DNA of 64,000 nt from Adineta ricciae (taxonomy: Eukaryota > Rotifera > Eurotatoria > Adinetida > Adinetidae), in the NCBI GenBank assembly GCA_905250025.1, contig CAJNOJ010000147.1:62001-126000 (forward strand), written 5' to 3'. Positions 32,214 through 43,295 of this stretch are shown one piece after another; positions within the stretch are counted from its first letter, which is position 1, and each line of letters opens with the position of its first letter. Both the position numbers and the translations under genes were made by a program. The notes beneath the pieces are model-generated. The model saw only the letters and a list, made by a program, of their open reading frames with translations. It did no database searches and was not told the origin of the DNA.

Positions 32214-32734
32214 AGGACAAGATCGACGAAGTTTCTTTTAATCTGCTCGTGTGCGAAAGGTTTCTTTTTTCGATTTCTTTCATACACAAACACGCAAAAG
32301 TACAGTCGAAGATTAAGAGTCTTTTCATTTATTGCCGTGCTAATAACTATACAAGCATATTAAAATGCAAGGAAACGAAAAGCACCGATGTAAGAAATGT
32401 TTCGTTAGGTTTCATTGAAAGGTGAAACGATTCTTTTTAAACAATCTTCTGAGCTTTTCGACAGTTTACATCTAGAAACAAAAACGATACAAACGATTAG
32501 AAGTAATGCTAGTTTGCACTTGGCTCCCATTAAAAAATGGTTCCTTGCTCAATTCCTCACCCGTACTCATACTGTACAAGGCGTAGACACTTTTCGCCAA
32601 CAGATTTGCACTGCGTGTTCGAAAGAATTCGTGCTTTTGTAGTTTTACCTATAAAATATATCAACATTTTTAAAAGAAAAAAAAACCACAATAATGACAA
32701 TCACCCAGCTTAAAATAAGCTTGACTAATTCTTC
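32214..32734. other. Intergenic
   Basis: 3' region of the U-box/kinase gene; no gene recognised. Confidence 0.4.
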
Positions 32735-32932
32735 GTAATTAATCGACTCACCAAGTTCGAATGCAGCAAATACAGGAGAAAGAATATTGAATGAAAAGTT
32801 TCCAAATGAATTAGGCATATACTCGAAGAAAAGATTATCTTCGTCTTCAAAATCTTTTGCAATTTTCTGGTAATATTTCTTGAATTGTTCCTTGCTTATT
32901 CGATCTGACGGACATTCACTTTGGAATTACTA
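32735..32932 (-). pseudogene. Neuronal calcium sensor/EF-hand-like fragment, haplotype x only
   Basis: The minus-strand frame reads ECPSDRISKEQFKKYYQKIA followed by an acidic stretch and FAAFELGESINYEELVKLIL. This resembles the ECPSG.L...EFKK.Y segment that opens NCS/recoverin-type proteins, followed by degenerate EF-hands lacking a full calcium loop. No start codon or complete protein could be built. The matching part of haplotype y (around 40.98 kb) lacks roughly 475 bp that include it. Confidence 0.4.
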
Positions 32933-33720
32933 CAAAAGAATCAAGAACATCGAAGTTCGTTCCTGGTTAATATACCTCAATGACGTACATCGTACAAATC
33001 ACGAATTGCTAATTACAATAGAAAAAAAATGCATTACATCGAATGGAAGAATTTTTTGAATACTTCATTTATCGAGTTGTGTAGCAGATGTGAGCATTTG
33101 AATATCTGAAAGATAAGAATGTTTTCTACTCAGACTTTCAGTTATATTATGAATTAGTAAAACCTTGTTCGGCAGTTTCTGATGTTTCATCGTCCATATT
33201 TGCAACGACGATACTATAGTTGGATGATATGTACTTAATTTTATACAGTACCTTGCTGATCTACAACTGTGTTGTTGCGTGAAACAATGTCTTACAGAAA
33301 TTGATAGTATGTATAAGAAATGATAAAGATAGATATGAACGGGTACAAGCAAAAATTTTATCATTTTTGTTCTACGTAAAATACAAAGAATCTTATATGT
33401 ACTCCGACGGTCCTTTCTTTTCCCTCAAATATTTGTAATACAAACGATTATCGAACTGGTCAATCCGGTCTACATTTTGTTATAACTCGGATGAAAAACA
33501 AACAATGTGTCTTCTTGCCAAAGACGATAAGTTTCTATGCAGAAAGATCGGTATATTCGTACGTCCACGCTGTTTTCATTCTTTTCTGCACAAGCAAAAA
33601 TATGGTGTAATCGAATGAATTTACTTTGCTTTCATAATAAAAATATTGCACATGTCTTATGACATCACTTGTTTTTATGTATTTGCCAAGTAATAGGTTA
33701 CTGTTTTATTCAACGTCAAC
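32933..33720. other. Intergenic with a short conserved coding-like exon
   Basis: A minus-strand ATG near 33195 starts MDDETSETAEQ, and a possible splice to DIQMLTSATQLDK-stop is present; the other haplotype has MDDETSEAAEQ near 41180. Too short to call a gene. Otherwise nothing seen; the region contains the F-box promoter. Confidence 0.3.
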
Positions 33721-34806
33721 ATGAATTATCTCACTTCCGCTCGTCATTCGACATTAGAGATTTTTCCTGACGAATTATTTCTCGAATTATTTTCATTTAT
33801 TCAACCAGTCGATCTCTACCGTGCTTTTCGTCATCTTAATCAACGTTTAACTCGTATTTTACATGACATATACATTTGTATGCATATCACCAGCGACGAT
33901 GATGATGAATTGCAGCACGAGTGTCTGAATTACTTTTCCCGTCAAATTATTTATCTTGCGGTTGATTGTCATCCTACACGTTTATTGTATGAAATAGATC
34001 TTCGACCATTCAACAATTTACGTTCACTTCATTTACCTCTACCAACGGATGAACAATGTTCGCAAATAACTCCGCAGAACTTTCCGTTCTTAACGCAATT
34101 AACTATTCATAACAATGCCTACAGATCAATTGTATTCGGTTCAAATTCATTTCCATATCTAATTGCATGTTGCATTCCACAAATTTATCCAGATTATGAG
34201 CGTACCATGAGACCATGTGTGACTCTTCGTTCGCTTCAGTTGGGCTCTTGTTCTCTTCAGTACTTATTACGTATACTTCCACATGCACCAAATTTGACAT
34301 ATTTGGATGTTTGCTTACAATCATCCGAAGCACAGATTACCGAAACGGATTGGAAACATGAGAAGCTCTCACATTTGAAAATCAAAATTCGAAAGCTTGT
34401 TCCAGATTTTGAAATCATTTTGAAGACAGTACCTAATCTATCTCGGTTAGAATTTCTATGGAACGAGTCTTGTGTCGATCGGTACAGCAGGAAAAGTTTC
34501 GATTTTACTTTATTTTCGTCTCTTCTCCGTGCAAGTCTCAGTCCACTATTTAAACATTTGGATATTGATATTCACGTACCGAAATGTGACGAAAATATCG
34601 GTGATATTCATGAAATCAATCCTGCATGGTTTTCAAGGTTATCGAAAATAAATATCATTTCACACGACTATTCTGTTTTTTTGACAACAAGAAAATTGGT
34701 GACAAATGCGGACAATGCACTGACTACAATTTTATTACAATCAACATACATTACGCGAAGAAACGCACGATTCAATCGGATTAAATTAGATAAGACTCCT
34801 AAATAA
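33721..34806 (+). CDS. F-box protein (haplotype x)
   Basis: Single exon, 361 aa. The F-box is at residues 11-50 (LEIFPDELFLELFSFIQPVD then LYRAFRHLNQRL). The remainder is a leucine-spaced pattern (LRSLHLPLP, LRSLQLGSCSL, LTYLDVCLQ, LSRLEFLW) that looks like irregular LRRs, so a substrate-receptor subunit of an SCF ubiquitin ligase is likely. No membrane segments. An AATAAA at 34862 could serve polyadenylation. By eye, 19 residues differ from the y copy at 41919, with no indels. Confidence 0.75.
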   Translation: MNYLTSARHSTLEIFPDELFLELFSFIQPVDLYRAFRHLNQRLTRILHDIYICMHITSDDDDELQHECLNYFSRQIIYLAVDCHPTRLLYEIDLRPFNNLRSLHLPLPTDEQCSQITPQNFPFLTQLTIHNNAYRSIVFGSNSFPYLIACCIPQIYPDYERTMRPCVTLRSLQLGSCSLQYLLRILPHAPNLTYLDVCLQSSEAQITETDWKHEKLSHLKIKIRKLVPDFEIILKTVPNLSRLEFLWNESCVDRYSRKSFDFTLFSSLLRASLSPLFKHLDIDIHVPKCDENIGDIHEINPAWFSRLSKINIISHDYSVFLTTRKLVTNADNALTTILLQSTYITRRNARFNRIKLDKTPK

Positions 34807-35131
34807 ATACATAACACTGTGTTTCCTTTTAATCAAGAACTTATTTTTAATTATAGTTTTAAATAAAGAATCTCAACAGAATTCGATGATTCATCGATTG
34901 ATTTACTCTTTTTCCAAAAGCTACTACTATGTCACGAATCAGTGTGTATATATAAGAATAAAAATAGGTTACCTCGCTCACGTGGTTCTCAACGTGATTA
35001 CATATTGTTAATTAATGGCGATGATCGTCACATGGATGTGTTTATTTATACCTATCCATATTCACGCATGACTAAACAGTATTACAAATATCATATCTGA
35101 AAAGAAGGTAGCAATTGTATTCGGAGAGAGC
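34807..35131. other. Intergenic
   Basis: Between the F-box stop and the ART-FG-GAP start. No gene; likely promoter of the latter. Confidence 0.4.
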
Positions 35132-38100
35132 ATGTTAACGAAAAACGCTTATGAAGAAATTGATGAAGCACAAGAAGATCACTATCAGACAAGTGGACGA
35201 ATTGAATTACCAGCCAGTACAAATATCAAATTGAGTGAAAACGAACAATTCGAACACATAGAAATGGTGGGAGTTGCACGACGTTCGATCGATGTTGTCA
35301 CAGAGCCAATAGTCAAAAATGAGCGTTTGGTAGAGAACGTCTTTGGTAAACTGAAACTAACAAATTGGAGCATGTTTGACACCAATGATAATGAATCTAA
35401 TCCAATCAGGGGTTATGCTAGTCAGCCTGTATTGCCGCTTTCGAAAGCATGCGATCCACTGAAAGATATTCTGTACGATTTGTCATATTATGTTGATCTG
35501 GCATTACAAGAAACACCGGAACAGCCACCAGATGGATTAACTGTCGATGAAAGTGCTGCGATTCGTCTTTACACAATCGAATGGAACGCACCGCATCAAA
35601 GTCTTTATTCGATGCTCAACACCAATTTGAAAAAAGCTAATCGTGAAGATCTTTTACCCTATTCCAAGTACCTTAAACTATTCATCAGTGCTTTAGCTAA
35701 ATTGCCATGTGTTCCATCTTTGACTGTCTGGCGAGGCGTGACCAAAGATCTGACAGCTGATTTTCCACCAGGTACTCGAGTGACATGGTGGTCATTCTCT
35801 TCATGTACAACCGAAATGACTGTACTGGAGAATAATATGTATTTGGGTCGTGAAGGTGATCGAACACTTTTCTCAGTCGAAGCCATCAATGGTCGATCGA
35901 TACGAGATCATTCACATTTTGTTACTGAAGATGAAATTCTTCTTCTTCCTGGTACACATATGATTGTTCAATCACAACTTAGTCCAGCATCCAATCTTTA
36001 CATCATTCATCTGAAACAAGTGAAACCCGACAACGAACTATTAGAACTACCATTCGAAGGTATTTGAAAACCTGCTTTATCATTCAATTTTTGTAGTTAT
36101 TTTGCTTTTTTGAGGTGCGCATCTCTTTCCCAAAGAAAAGTAAGTTTATACTTTGACAATTCCGGTGCTCTTCGTCTAAACTCATTTCATAATCATCATA
36201 GACATCCTTGGTACTGGAAGAAAAGATTCACCATTCCAATTCTTCTGTTGATACTTCTAATCATTGCAGGCATAGTTCTTGGTGCTGTTCTAGGCACAAG
36301 AACAGTTTCAACCATCACTCGTACGATTTTTTTCCATTTCGTGCTTTAAACTCCTCTAGTTATTCTAGTTAAACCATGCAACAATCCATTGCAGTCATTT
36401 GATTATATCACAATTGGACGACATCCATCTTCTGTCGTACTGGGCCATTTCAGAAATAACACTTATATGGATGCAGCAATAACACTTGCCGATGAAAATG
36501 GTGTCATTATCCTTCTAGGTGATCCAACGGATATTCTTCGTACTTCTAAGATCGCCACGGGCGTGTTGCCAATGTTTATTATAGCAGCTGATTTTAATAA
36601 TGATACCATCCAAGATCTCGCATTCGTCAATAATGGTGATGACACGGTCACCATAGCATTAGGTGTAGGAAATGGACTTTTCCCAAAAAAGAAAACCTAC
36701 TCAGTGGGTCCTTCACCTTCCTGTGTGTTATCAGCTGATTTTAACAAAGACAAAAAATTAGATTTGATCATAGTGAGCCAAGATACGAATACCGTTGGCG
36801 TGCTACTTGGTGATGGATTGGGAGGGTTTAAAGCTTCAACGAACAATTCAGTTGGTTATTTTCCATCGATTATAATATCAGCCGATTTTAATCACGATAG
36901 CAACTTAGATTTAGCAGTTACCAATACTTTTGATAATACTCTCAGTGTGTTGCTGGGCAATGGTGATGGAACTTTTCAGACTCACGTCACTTATTCCACG
37001 GGCTCGTCGCCAATATCTCTCTTATCGGCTGATTTCAATAACGATAATAATCTGGACATAGCTGTAACGAATAGTAAGAACAGTTCGATCAGTATTTTAC
37101 TTGGCATGCGAAATGGAACCTTTCATCAACAAGTGATGTTTGTAACAGGTTCTGATCCTATTTCGATTGGGGCCGCTGATTTTAATAATGACAATAATAC
37201 GGATTTGGTAGTAGTGAATGGCGATGAAAATACTGTCAGTACTCTGTTTGGCTCTGGAGACGGAAGTTTTCACACTCAAATTAAGTATGCAACTGGTGAC
37301 CATCCGGTGTATTTGATGGTCGGTGATTTCAATAACGATGGTAGCATAGATCTAGCAGTTCTTAACAACGGAGATGCTACTGCGAGTATGTTTTTCGGTC
37401 AGGCGAACGGAACTTTGACATTTATACAAGCATACAGTACTGGTAACTCTCCAGTTCTTTTCGCTGTTGCTGATTTCAATAGTGACAGTAGATTAGATTT
37501 CGCTGTCGTCGAACAAAGCGACAGTACTATCAGTGTATTGCTCGGTAAGGGACGTGGAGTATTTCAGATTGCACTCAATTATACTGTTGGCAGAAATCCA
37601 TCCTCGGTCATCTCAGTCGATTTGAATAATGACAACAAACAGGATTTAGTTACAGTCAGTGGTAATGGCAGTACTCTCAGTATACTCTACGGACGTGGTG
37701 ACGGATTTTTCAACCCACCTGTGAACCTTACAGTTGGTAGTGCACCAACTGCTGCTATATCAGTGGATCTCAATAAAGACGGGCACATGGATCTCGCAGT
37801 GGCAGACAAAGGCGAGAATACTGTTTGCATACTTCTGAACAATGGTAATAAGACTTTCTATACGTTCCTGAATTATACAGTTGGTAATTGGCCATCTTCT
37901 CTCATAGCATCGGATTTTAATAGCGATGAAAAACTAGATTTGGCTGTGACTAGCAAGGAAGAAAATATCGTTAGTGTAATACTGAATAAAGGGGACAATA
38001 CTTTTCATTCCGAAATTAATTATGCAGTGGGTAAATCACCGTCCTGTGTCGTATCAGCTGATTTAAATAAAGATTCCCATGAGGATTTAATAGTAACTAA

Positions 38101-38443
38101 TTATGGTCAAAATACGATCAGCATCCTATTCAATGATGGCACTGCAACTTTTCACGCTGCAAAAACTTTTACTGTTGGCAGATATCCAGTATCTGTAGTA
38201 GCAACTGACTTCAATAATGATCAATGTATGGATTTAGCAGTGGCAAACAGTGGTAGCAATAGTGCAAGTATTCTACTGGGTAATTGTGATGGAACCTTCC
38301 TACCTCAAATAAAATATACATCGGGAATCGTTCCGACGTGTCTAGCATCAGGCGACTTAAACAATGACCAGCGACCGGATCTTATTGTGACAAACGGCAA
38401 ATCGAATGACGCATATATTTTTCTGAATACTTGTGCGAACTAG
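35132..38443 (+). CDS. Transmembrane fusion: ADP-ribosyltransferase - TM - FG-GAP/VCBS double propeller (haplotype x)
   Basis: Four exons join in frame: 35132-36059, 36115-36139 (25 nt), 36202-36320 and 36369-38443, giving 1048 aa. All introns are GT-AG, 48-62 nt. Residues 130-300 are an arginine-type ADP-ribosyltransferase domain: Arg201 in TVWRGV, the SFSS motif at 221-224, and the ExE pair Glu266/Glu268 in TEDEI. There is no signal peptide. Basic WYWKKRF precedes one hydrophobic helix (about 325-350), so the ART side should be cytosolic and the rest outside. The ectodomain has 14 repeats of about 47 aa with DFN.D...DLAV cores (calcium-binding-like FG-GAP/VCBS), enough for two seven-bladed propellers, with many N-glycosylation sites. 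Exon 4 could alternatively start at 36360, also in frame. Without splicing, the FG-GAP part has no ATG near its TM segment, which supports the fusion. Confidence 0.72.
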
Positions 38444-38467
38444 TGTGAAATTATTACATGAGTATAT
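38444..38467. other. 24 bp between convergent stop codons
   Basis: The ART-FG-GAP gene (plus) and the AlkB-like gene (minus) end tail-to-tail 24 bp apart, as at 46611-46634. Their 3' UTRs must overlap. Confidence 0.6.
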
Positions 38468-38655
38468 TTATGAGTATTTCAAAAATTTTCTCATGTCTGT
38501 TTGGTCCCAGATCTTGAAGTTTTTCATACGGCATAATTCCTGTAGACGCTCATTGTTTTTATTGTTGCGATAATCTCGCACAGTTCGGTCAGTTCTTTTC
38601 ACAGTGATGTAAAGGAGATACCAAGTGAATCCACTAATAACTAATTTCTGCCACC
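38468..38655 (-). CDS. AlkB-like gene, C-terminal end only (haplotype x)
   Basis: Matches 46635-46822, the end of the AlkB-like gene including the second membrane helix and the tail MRKFLKYS-stop. Cut at 38656. The N-terminal part of the same allele appears to be 50493-51170; about 90 nt between them are missing. Confidence 0.7.
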
Positions 38656-38656
38656 N
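38656..38656. other. Single undetermined base: assembly join x to y
   Basis: Left side is the AlkB 3' end; right side starts in codon 8 of the U-box gene. Confidence 0.85.
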
Positions 38657-39714
38657 AAAATGTCCCCTGAGTGGTCGAACGTTCAGAGATCCTGTTATAG
38701 CTGCAGATGGTCATACTTACGAACGAGAAAATATTACGCAATGGTTACAAGAGAACGGAACTAGTCCATTGACGAACGAATCAATGGATATTGCTACATT
38801 ACGGCCTAATCATACTGTAAAGAAAATGGTCGACGAATTTACAGATACATCTCAGACACTGCATGGTCAGCATAGATTTGAACTCAATGTTGACATAAAG
38901 AAAAGTAGACCGAAACCCTTATTCCAAGGATTTGGCAAATGTATATATGAAGTCGAATGGATAAATATCGAAGGGCCACCTGTTGTACTATTAAGAATCG
39001 ATGGCGCTAAAGCAAGTCGTGAAGCTTCGTTTTATGTTCAACTAAGTTGTCATCCACATATTGTACGCACCTTTGGACTTGTTAAAAGCAATCCAGACAC
39101 AGCTATGCTGTTACAAGAAAATGCTCCTGATGGAGATCTATTTGAGTTATTGCGAGACGGGCAGTTTCGGCCGAGTACGGCAGTCTTTTTAGAGATTTTC
39201 CTACAAATTACAGATGCCATGATCTGCCTCGCGGACAATAACATTGTACATGGTGATCTAGCTTGTCGGAATATACTTGTATTCAGGTGGAATTCGTCAG
39301 ATCCGAAAGAAAATCTCGTCAAATTGACTGATTTTGGATTAACTCGAGCCAGTCACATTTTCTCTGTTGTTGAGATTGCAACGGCGTCAACCATGAATAT
39401 CATTCCAATTCGTTATGCAGCTCCCGAAATCCTTAGAGATCCAGACAGATTAGCGTATTCTGAAAAATCCGATATATATTCTATGGGCATACTTATGTGG
39501 GAAGCTTGTTCGTACGGTACACAACCTTATCTATCGGTGCGCAATGAGAATGACATTCGAAGACGGAAACTGAATGATGAACGACTTCCACAGCCGGAAT
39601 CGTGTGACGATGAACTTTGGACTATCATTAACGAATGCTGGAGTCTAGAACCACAGGATCGACCAGATTTTCGATCTTTAAAAGAATCTCTACTAACTTT
39701 GAAGTATGAATGGA
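38657..39714 (+). CDS. U-box/kinase gene, central part (haplotype y)
   Basis: Corresponds to 29180-30238 of the x copy: U-box plus nearly the whole kinase-like domain. The first seven codons and the C-terminal part of exon 1 fall outside this 1058 bp piece, which is bounded by undetermined bases on both sides. The frame is open throughout. VLLRID, HGDLACRNIL and DFG are the same as in x, so the altered kinase residues are shared by both alleles. Few changes (for example VKSNPD for VDSNPD). Confidence 0.75.
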
Positions 39715-39715
39715 N
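39715..39715. other. Single undetermined base: join inside the U-box/kinase gene
   Basis: Left is kinase exon; right is an inverted copy of exon 2. Confidence 0.8.
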
Positions 39716-39948
39716 TTTTTATTGTCGATATGCGAAATATTGACTTCAGACGTTGAACGGCAAACTTGACTAGACTGTTGGCGCCGTTGTGACACTCGAG
39801 GTGGATCAGCGTAGCCATTTTCTTGATGATAATCTAGGTCATATCGAGAAGTACGTTCTTCAGTGCGTCTTGTGCACGCGAATCGATGACTTTCAAAAAC
39901 TCTTCGATCATCAAATTCTCTTCCACAAGCACAGACAAGTCTGGATTT
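39716..39948 (-). pseudogene. Inverted segment of the U-box/kinase gene (haplotype y)
   Basis: 233 bp are the reverse complement of 30513-30745 (the first zinc-finger exon). After it the sequence resumes in normal orientation at a point equal to 31431 of the x copy, through a shared GGATTTAT. The intervening exons (30746-31430 in x) are absent. Either a real inversion with deletion that disables this allele, or an assembly fault next to the join. Confidence 0.65.
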
Positions 39949-39987
39949 ATCTGTAATCTTATTTTCTTACTGTTGACGAACATATAG

Positions 39988-40725
39988 GAAAGTCATCCGG
40001 AGCAGAGCTTCTCGAAACTTACTGCGATGAGACTTGCTCGACGACAGCGACGCTGCCAAGATCCAAATTCTATTCTTCCGACATGCAACAGGCAAACTCG
40101 TGTGCCATCGAGTAAATCTTATGGGCATGTGTTTTCGCTTTCATCCCGTTTTCTTTTTGTCAACTCCTTAGCTATTCAAAGCAGTAGTTTGCCTACAAGA
40201 TCTCGGCGTGATCTAGGATCCTCCGGTAATTCCGACGTCTATCAAAGTACCATTTCACTCAGTACTACACGCGACACCCAAGAGTCGTTATCGTGCTCGA
40301 GAAGCACTAGTTTGTATACGGAATATTTTACGACTTGTTCTGCTAATAAATCTGCATACGACCGTAAATCTCGAAGAACGCATTCAACACGACCATCCGT
40401 TCCAGACATTTATACGTTAGTTACTACTGCAAACAGAAGTGACAGATCAAAGAGCGCGCCACCTGTCCGACCACGAACGAATGTACCATCAAAATCCAAC
40501 TCAAGACGAGGTCAGTTCGAATCGATTTCTCTCATCTTTCTCTAATATGATTTATTAGCAGGCAAAATTCAGCTACGTCCATTGTCGGTATCATGCGCTG
40601 ATGATATCGAATACGATCGCTCGGTCGACTTTACGCGTAGCTACGAAGTACGTCATGAAATCTTTTAACAATTAGGAATGAATATCTTTTTATATATGTA
40701 GCGATTGCCACCCATTCGTCGATAA
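39988..40725 (+). CDS. 3' exons of the U-box/kinase gene (haplotype y)
   Basis: Matches 31473-32213: Ser/Thr/Arg-rich exons with phase-consistent introns, then ADKIQLRPLSVSC-like (here GKIQLRPLSVSC) and a last exon ending PPIRR-stop at 40723-40725, one residue shorter than in x. Polar, low-complexity sequence with RSDRSKSAPPVRPRTN, possibly an SH3- or phospho-binding tail. Unlikely to be expressed normally if the upstream inversion is real. Confidence 0.55.
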
Positions 40726-41918
40726 TGAACGACTAGATCGACGAAGGTTCTTTTAATCTGGCCGTGTACGAAATGTTTCTTGTTTCGATTTCTTTCATAC
40801 ACAAACGCGCAAAAGTACAGTCGAACACAAAGATTCTTTTTATTTTTTGCAGTGCTAATAACTATGCAAGTCTATTGAAAGGGTGAAACGACCATTTTTA
40901 AACAATTTTCTGAGCTTTTTGACAGTTTTACATCTAGAAAAAAAACGATGCCAAGGAGTAGAAGTAATGCTAGTTTGCACTTACAATCACGAATTGCTAC
41001 AATAGAAAGAAAATGCATTAGATCGAGTGGGAGAATTATTCTATACTTTATTTACCGAGTTGTGTAGCAGATGTGAGCATTTGAATGTCTGAAAGATAAG
41101 AATGTTTTCTACTCTGACTTTCAGTTGTATTATGAATTAATAAAACCTTGCTCGGCAGCTTCTGATGTTTCATCGTCCATACTTGCAGCGACTATACTAG
41201 TTGAGAGACAAAAGAAAAGTGGTACTAGGTATGGATGATATGTACTTAATTCTATACAGTACCTTGCTGATCTACAACTGCGTCGTTGCGTGAAAAAATG
41301 TCTTACAGAAATTGATGGTATGTATAAGAAATGATAAAGATAGATATGAACGAGTACAAGCAAAACTTTTATCATTTTGTTCTACGTAAAATACAAAGAA
41401 TCTTGTATGTATTCCGAATGTCATTTCTTTCCCCTCAAATATTTGTATCTTGCGCCATACGACTGTAAAATGTTTTTGTGCTTATAAAAAAGTTTCTGAA
41501 TATGACATTATTGAATCGATTAGTATCTGTTCATTTGTCATTTTCATCAACAATATCAACACCACTGGCAATATATGAGACGGAGGTGTAAGATTACATG
41601 GATGTTTCTCAATACTCTATCAAAAGACAGATTTACACAAACGATTATCGAAGTGGTCAATCTGGTCTACATTTTGTTATAACCGGGATAAAAAACAAAC
41701 AATGTGTCTTCTTGCCAAAGGTGGAAAGTTTCTATGCATAAAGATCGATGTATTCGTACGTCCACGCTGTTTTCATTCTTTTCTACACGAGCAAAAAATA
41801 TGGTGAAACCTAATGAATTTACTTTGCTTTCGTGATAAAAAAATTGCACATGTTTTATGACATCACCTGTTTTTATATATTTGCCAAGTAATAGGTTACT
41901 TTTTTATTCAACGTCAAT
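40726..41918. other. Intergenic, shortened counterpart of 32214-33720
   Basis: Lacks about 475 bp present in haplotype x near 32.52-33.0 kb, but holds extra sequence at about 41.45-41.64 kb. No gene recognised. Confidence 0.4.
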
Positions 41919-43004
41919 ATGAATTATCTCACTTCCGTTCGTCGTTCGACATTAGAGATTTTTCCTGATGAATTATTTCTCGAATTATTTTCGTTCATTC
42001 AACCAGTCGATCTCTACCGTGCTTTTCGTCATCTTAATCAACGTTTAACTCGTATTTTACATGACATATACATTTGTATGCATATCACCAGCGACGATGA
42101 TGATGAATTGCATCACGAGTGTCTGAATTACTTTTCCCGTCAAATTATTTATCTTGCGATTGATTGTCATCCCACACGTTTATTGTATGAAATAGACCTT
42201 CGACCATTCAGCAATTTACGTTCACTTCATTTACCTCTACCAACGGATGAACAATGTTCGCAAATAACTCCGAAGAACTTTCCGTTCTTAACGCAGTTAA
42301 CTATTCATAACAATGGCTACGGATCAATTGTATTTGGTTCAAATTCATTTCCATATCTAGTTGCATGTTGCATTCCACAAATCTATCCAGATTATGAGCG
42401 TACCATGAGACCATGTGTAACTCTTCGTTCGCTCCAGTTGGGCTCTTGCTCCCTTCAGTACTTATTACGTATACTTCCACATGCACCAAATTTGACATAT
42501 TTGGATGTTTGCTTACAATCATCAGAAGCACAGATTACCGAAACGGATTGGAAACATGAGAAGCTCTCACATTTGAAAATCAAAATTCGAAAGCTTGTTC
42601 CAGATTTTGAAATCCTTTTGAAGACAGTGCCTAATCTATCTCGGTTAGAATTTCTATGGAACGAGTCTAGTGTCGATCGGTACAACAGGAAAAGTTTCGA
42701 TTTTACTTTATTTTCGTCTCTTCTCCGTGCAAGTTTGAGTCCACTATTTAAACGTTTGGATATTGATATTCACGTACCAAAATGTGACGAAAATATCAGT
42801 GATATTCATGAAATCGATCCTGTCTGGTTTTCAAGGTTATCGAAGATAAATATCATTTCACACGATTATTCGTTTTTTTTGACAACAAGAAAATTGGTAA
42901 CGAATGCTGACAATGCACTGACGACAAGTTTATTACAATCAACATACGTTACGCGACGAAATGCACGATTCAATCGAATTAAATTAGATAAGACTCCTAA
43001 ATAA
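41919..43004 (+). CDS. F-box protein (haplotype y)
   Basis: 361 aa, collinear with the x copy without indels. The F-box is unchanged except ARHS to VRRS just upstream. Other changes are scattered in the LRR-like part (NNGYGSI for NNAYRSI, ESSVDRYNRK for ESCVDRYSRK). Intact frame, likely functional. Confidence 0.75.
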   Translation: MNYLTSVRRSTLEIFPDELFLELFSFIQPVDLYRAFRHLNQRLTRILHDIYICMHITSDDDDELHHECLNYFSRQIIYLAIDCHPTRLLYEIDLRPFSNLRSLHLPLPTDEQCSQITPKNFPFLTQLTIHNNGYGSIVFGSNSFPYLVACCIPQIYPDYERTMRPCVTLRSLQLGSCSLQYLLRILPHAPNLTYLDVCLQSSEAQITETDWKHEKLSHLKIKIRKLVPDFEILLKTVPNLSRLEFLWNESSVDRYNRKSFDFTLFSSLLRASLSPLFKRLDIDIHVPKCDENISDIHEIDPVWFSRLSKINIISHDYSFFLTTRKLVTNADNALTTSLLQSTYVTRRNARFNRIKLDKTPK

Positions 43005-43295
43005 ATACATAACACTGCGTTTCTTTTTATTCAAAAACTTATTTTTAGTTATAGTCTTAAATAAAGTCTCGCAACGGAATTCGATGATTCATCGATTGAT
43101 TGCCTCTTTGTATATAAGAATAAAAAATAGGTTACCTCGCTCACATGTGTCCTCAACGTGATTACACATTGTTAATTCATGGCGATGCTTGTCACATGGA
43201 TGCGTTTATTTATACCTATTCGTATTCATGCATGACTAAACAGTATCACAAATATCATATCTGAAAAGAGGGTAGCAGTCATATTCAGAGAAAGC
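43005..43295. other. Intergenic
   Basis: Second copy of 34807-35131, slightly shorter. No gene. Confidence 0.4.

Noticed and set aside
35132-36067. Stand-alone 311-aa ADP-ribosyltransferase gene
   Set aside because: The stop falls two codons after a good GT donor, and downstream exons fit in phase in both alleles, while the TM/FG-GAP part lacks its own ATG.
36389-38443. Stand-alone FG-GAP protein starting at the ATG-like codon near 36389
   Set aside because: It would lack any signal peptide or TM, although the repeats carry many N-glycosylation sites and a TM exon joins in frame just upstream.
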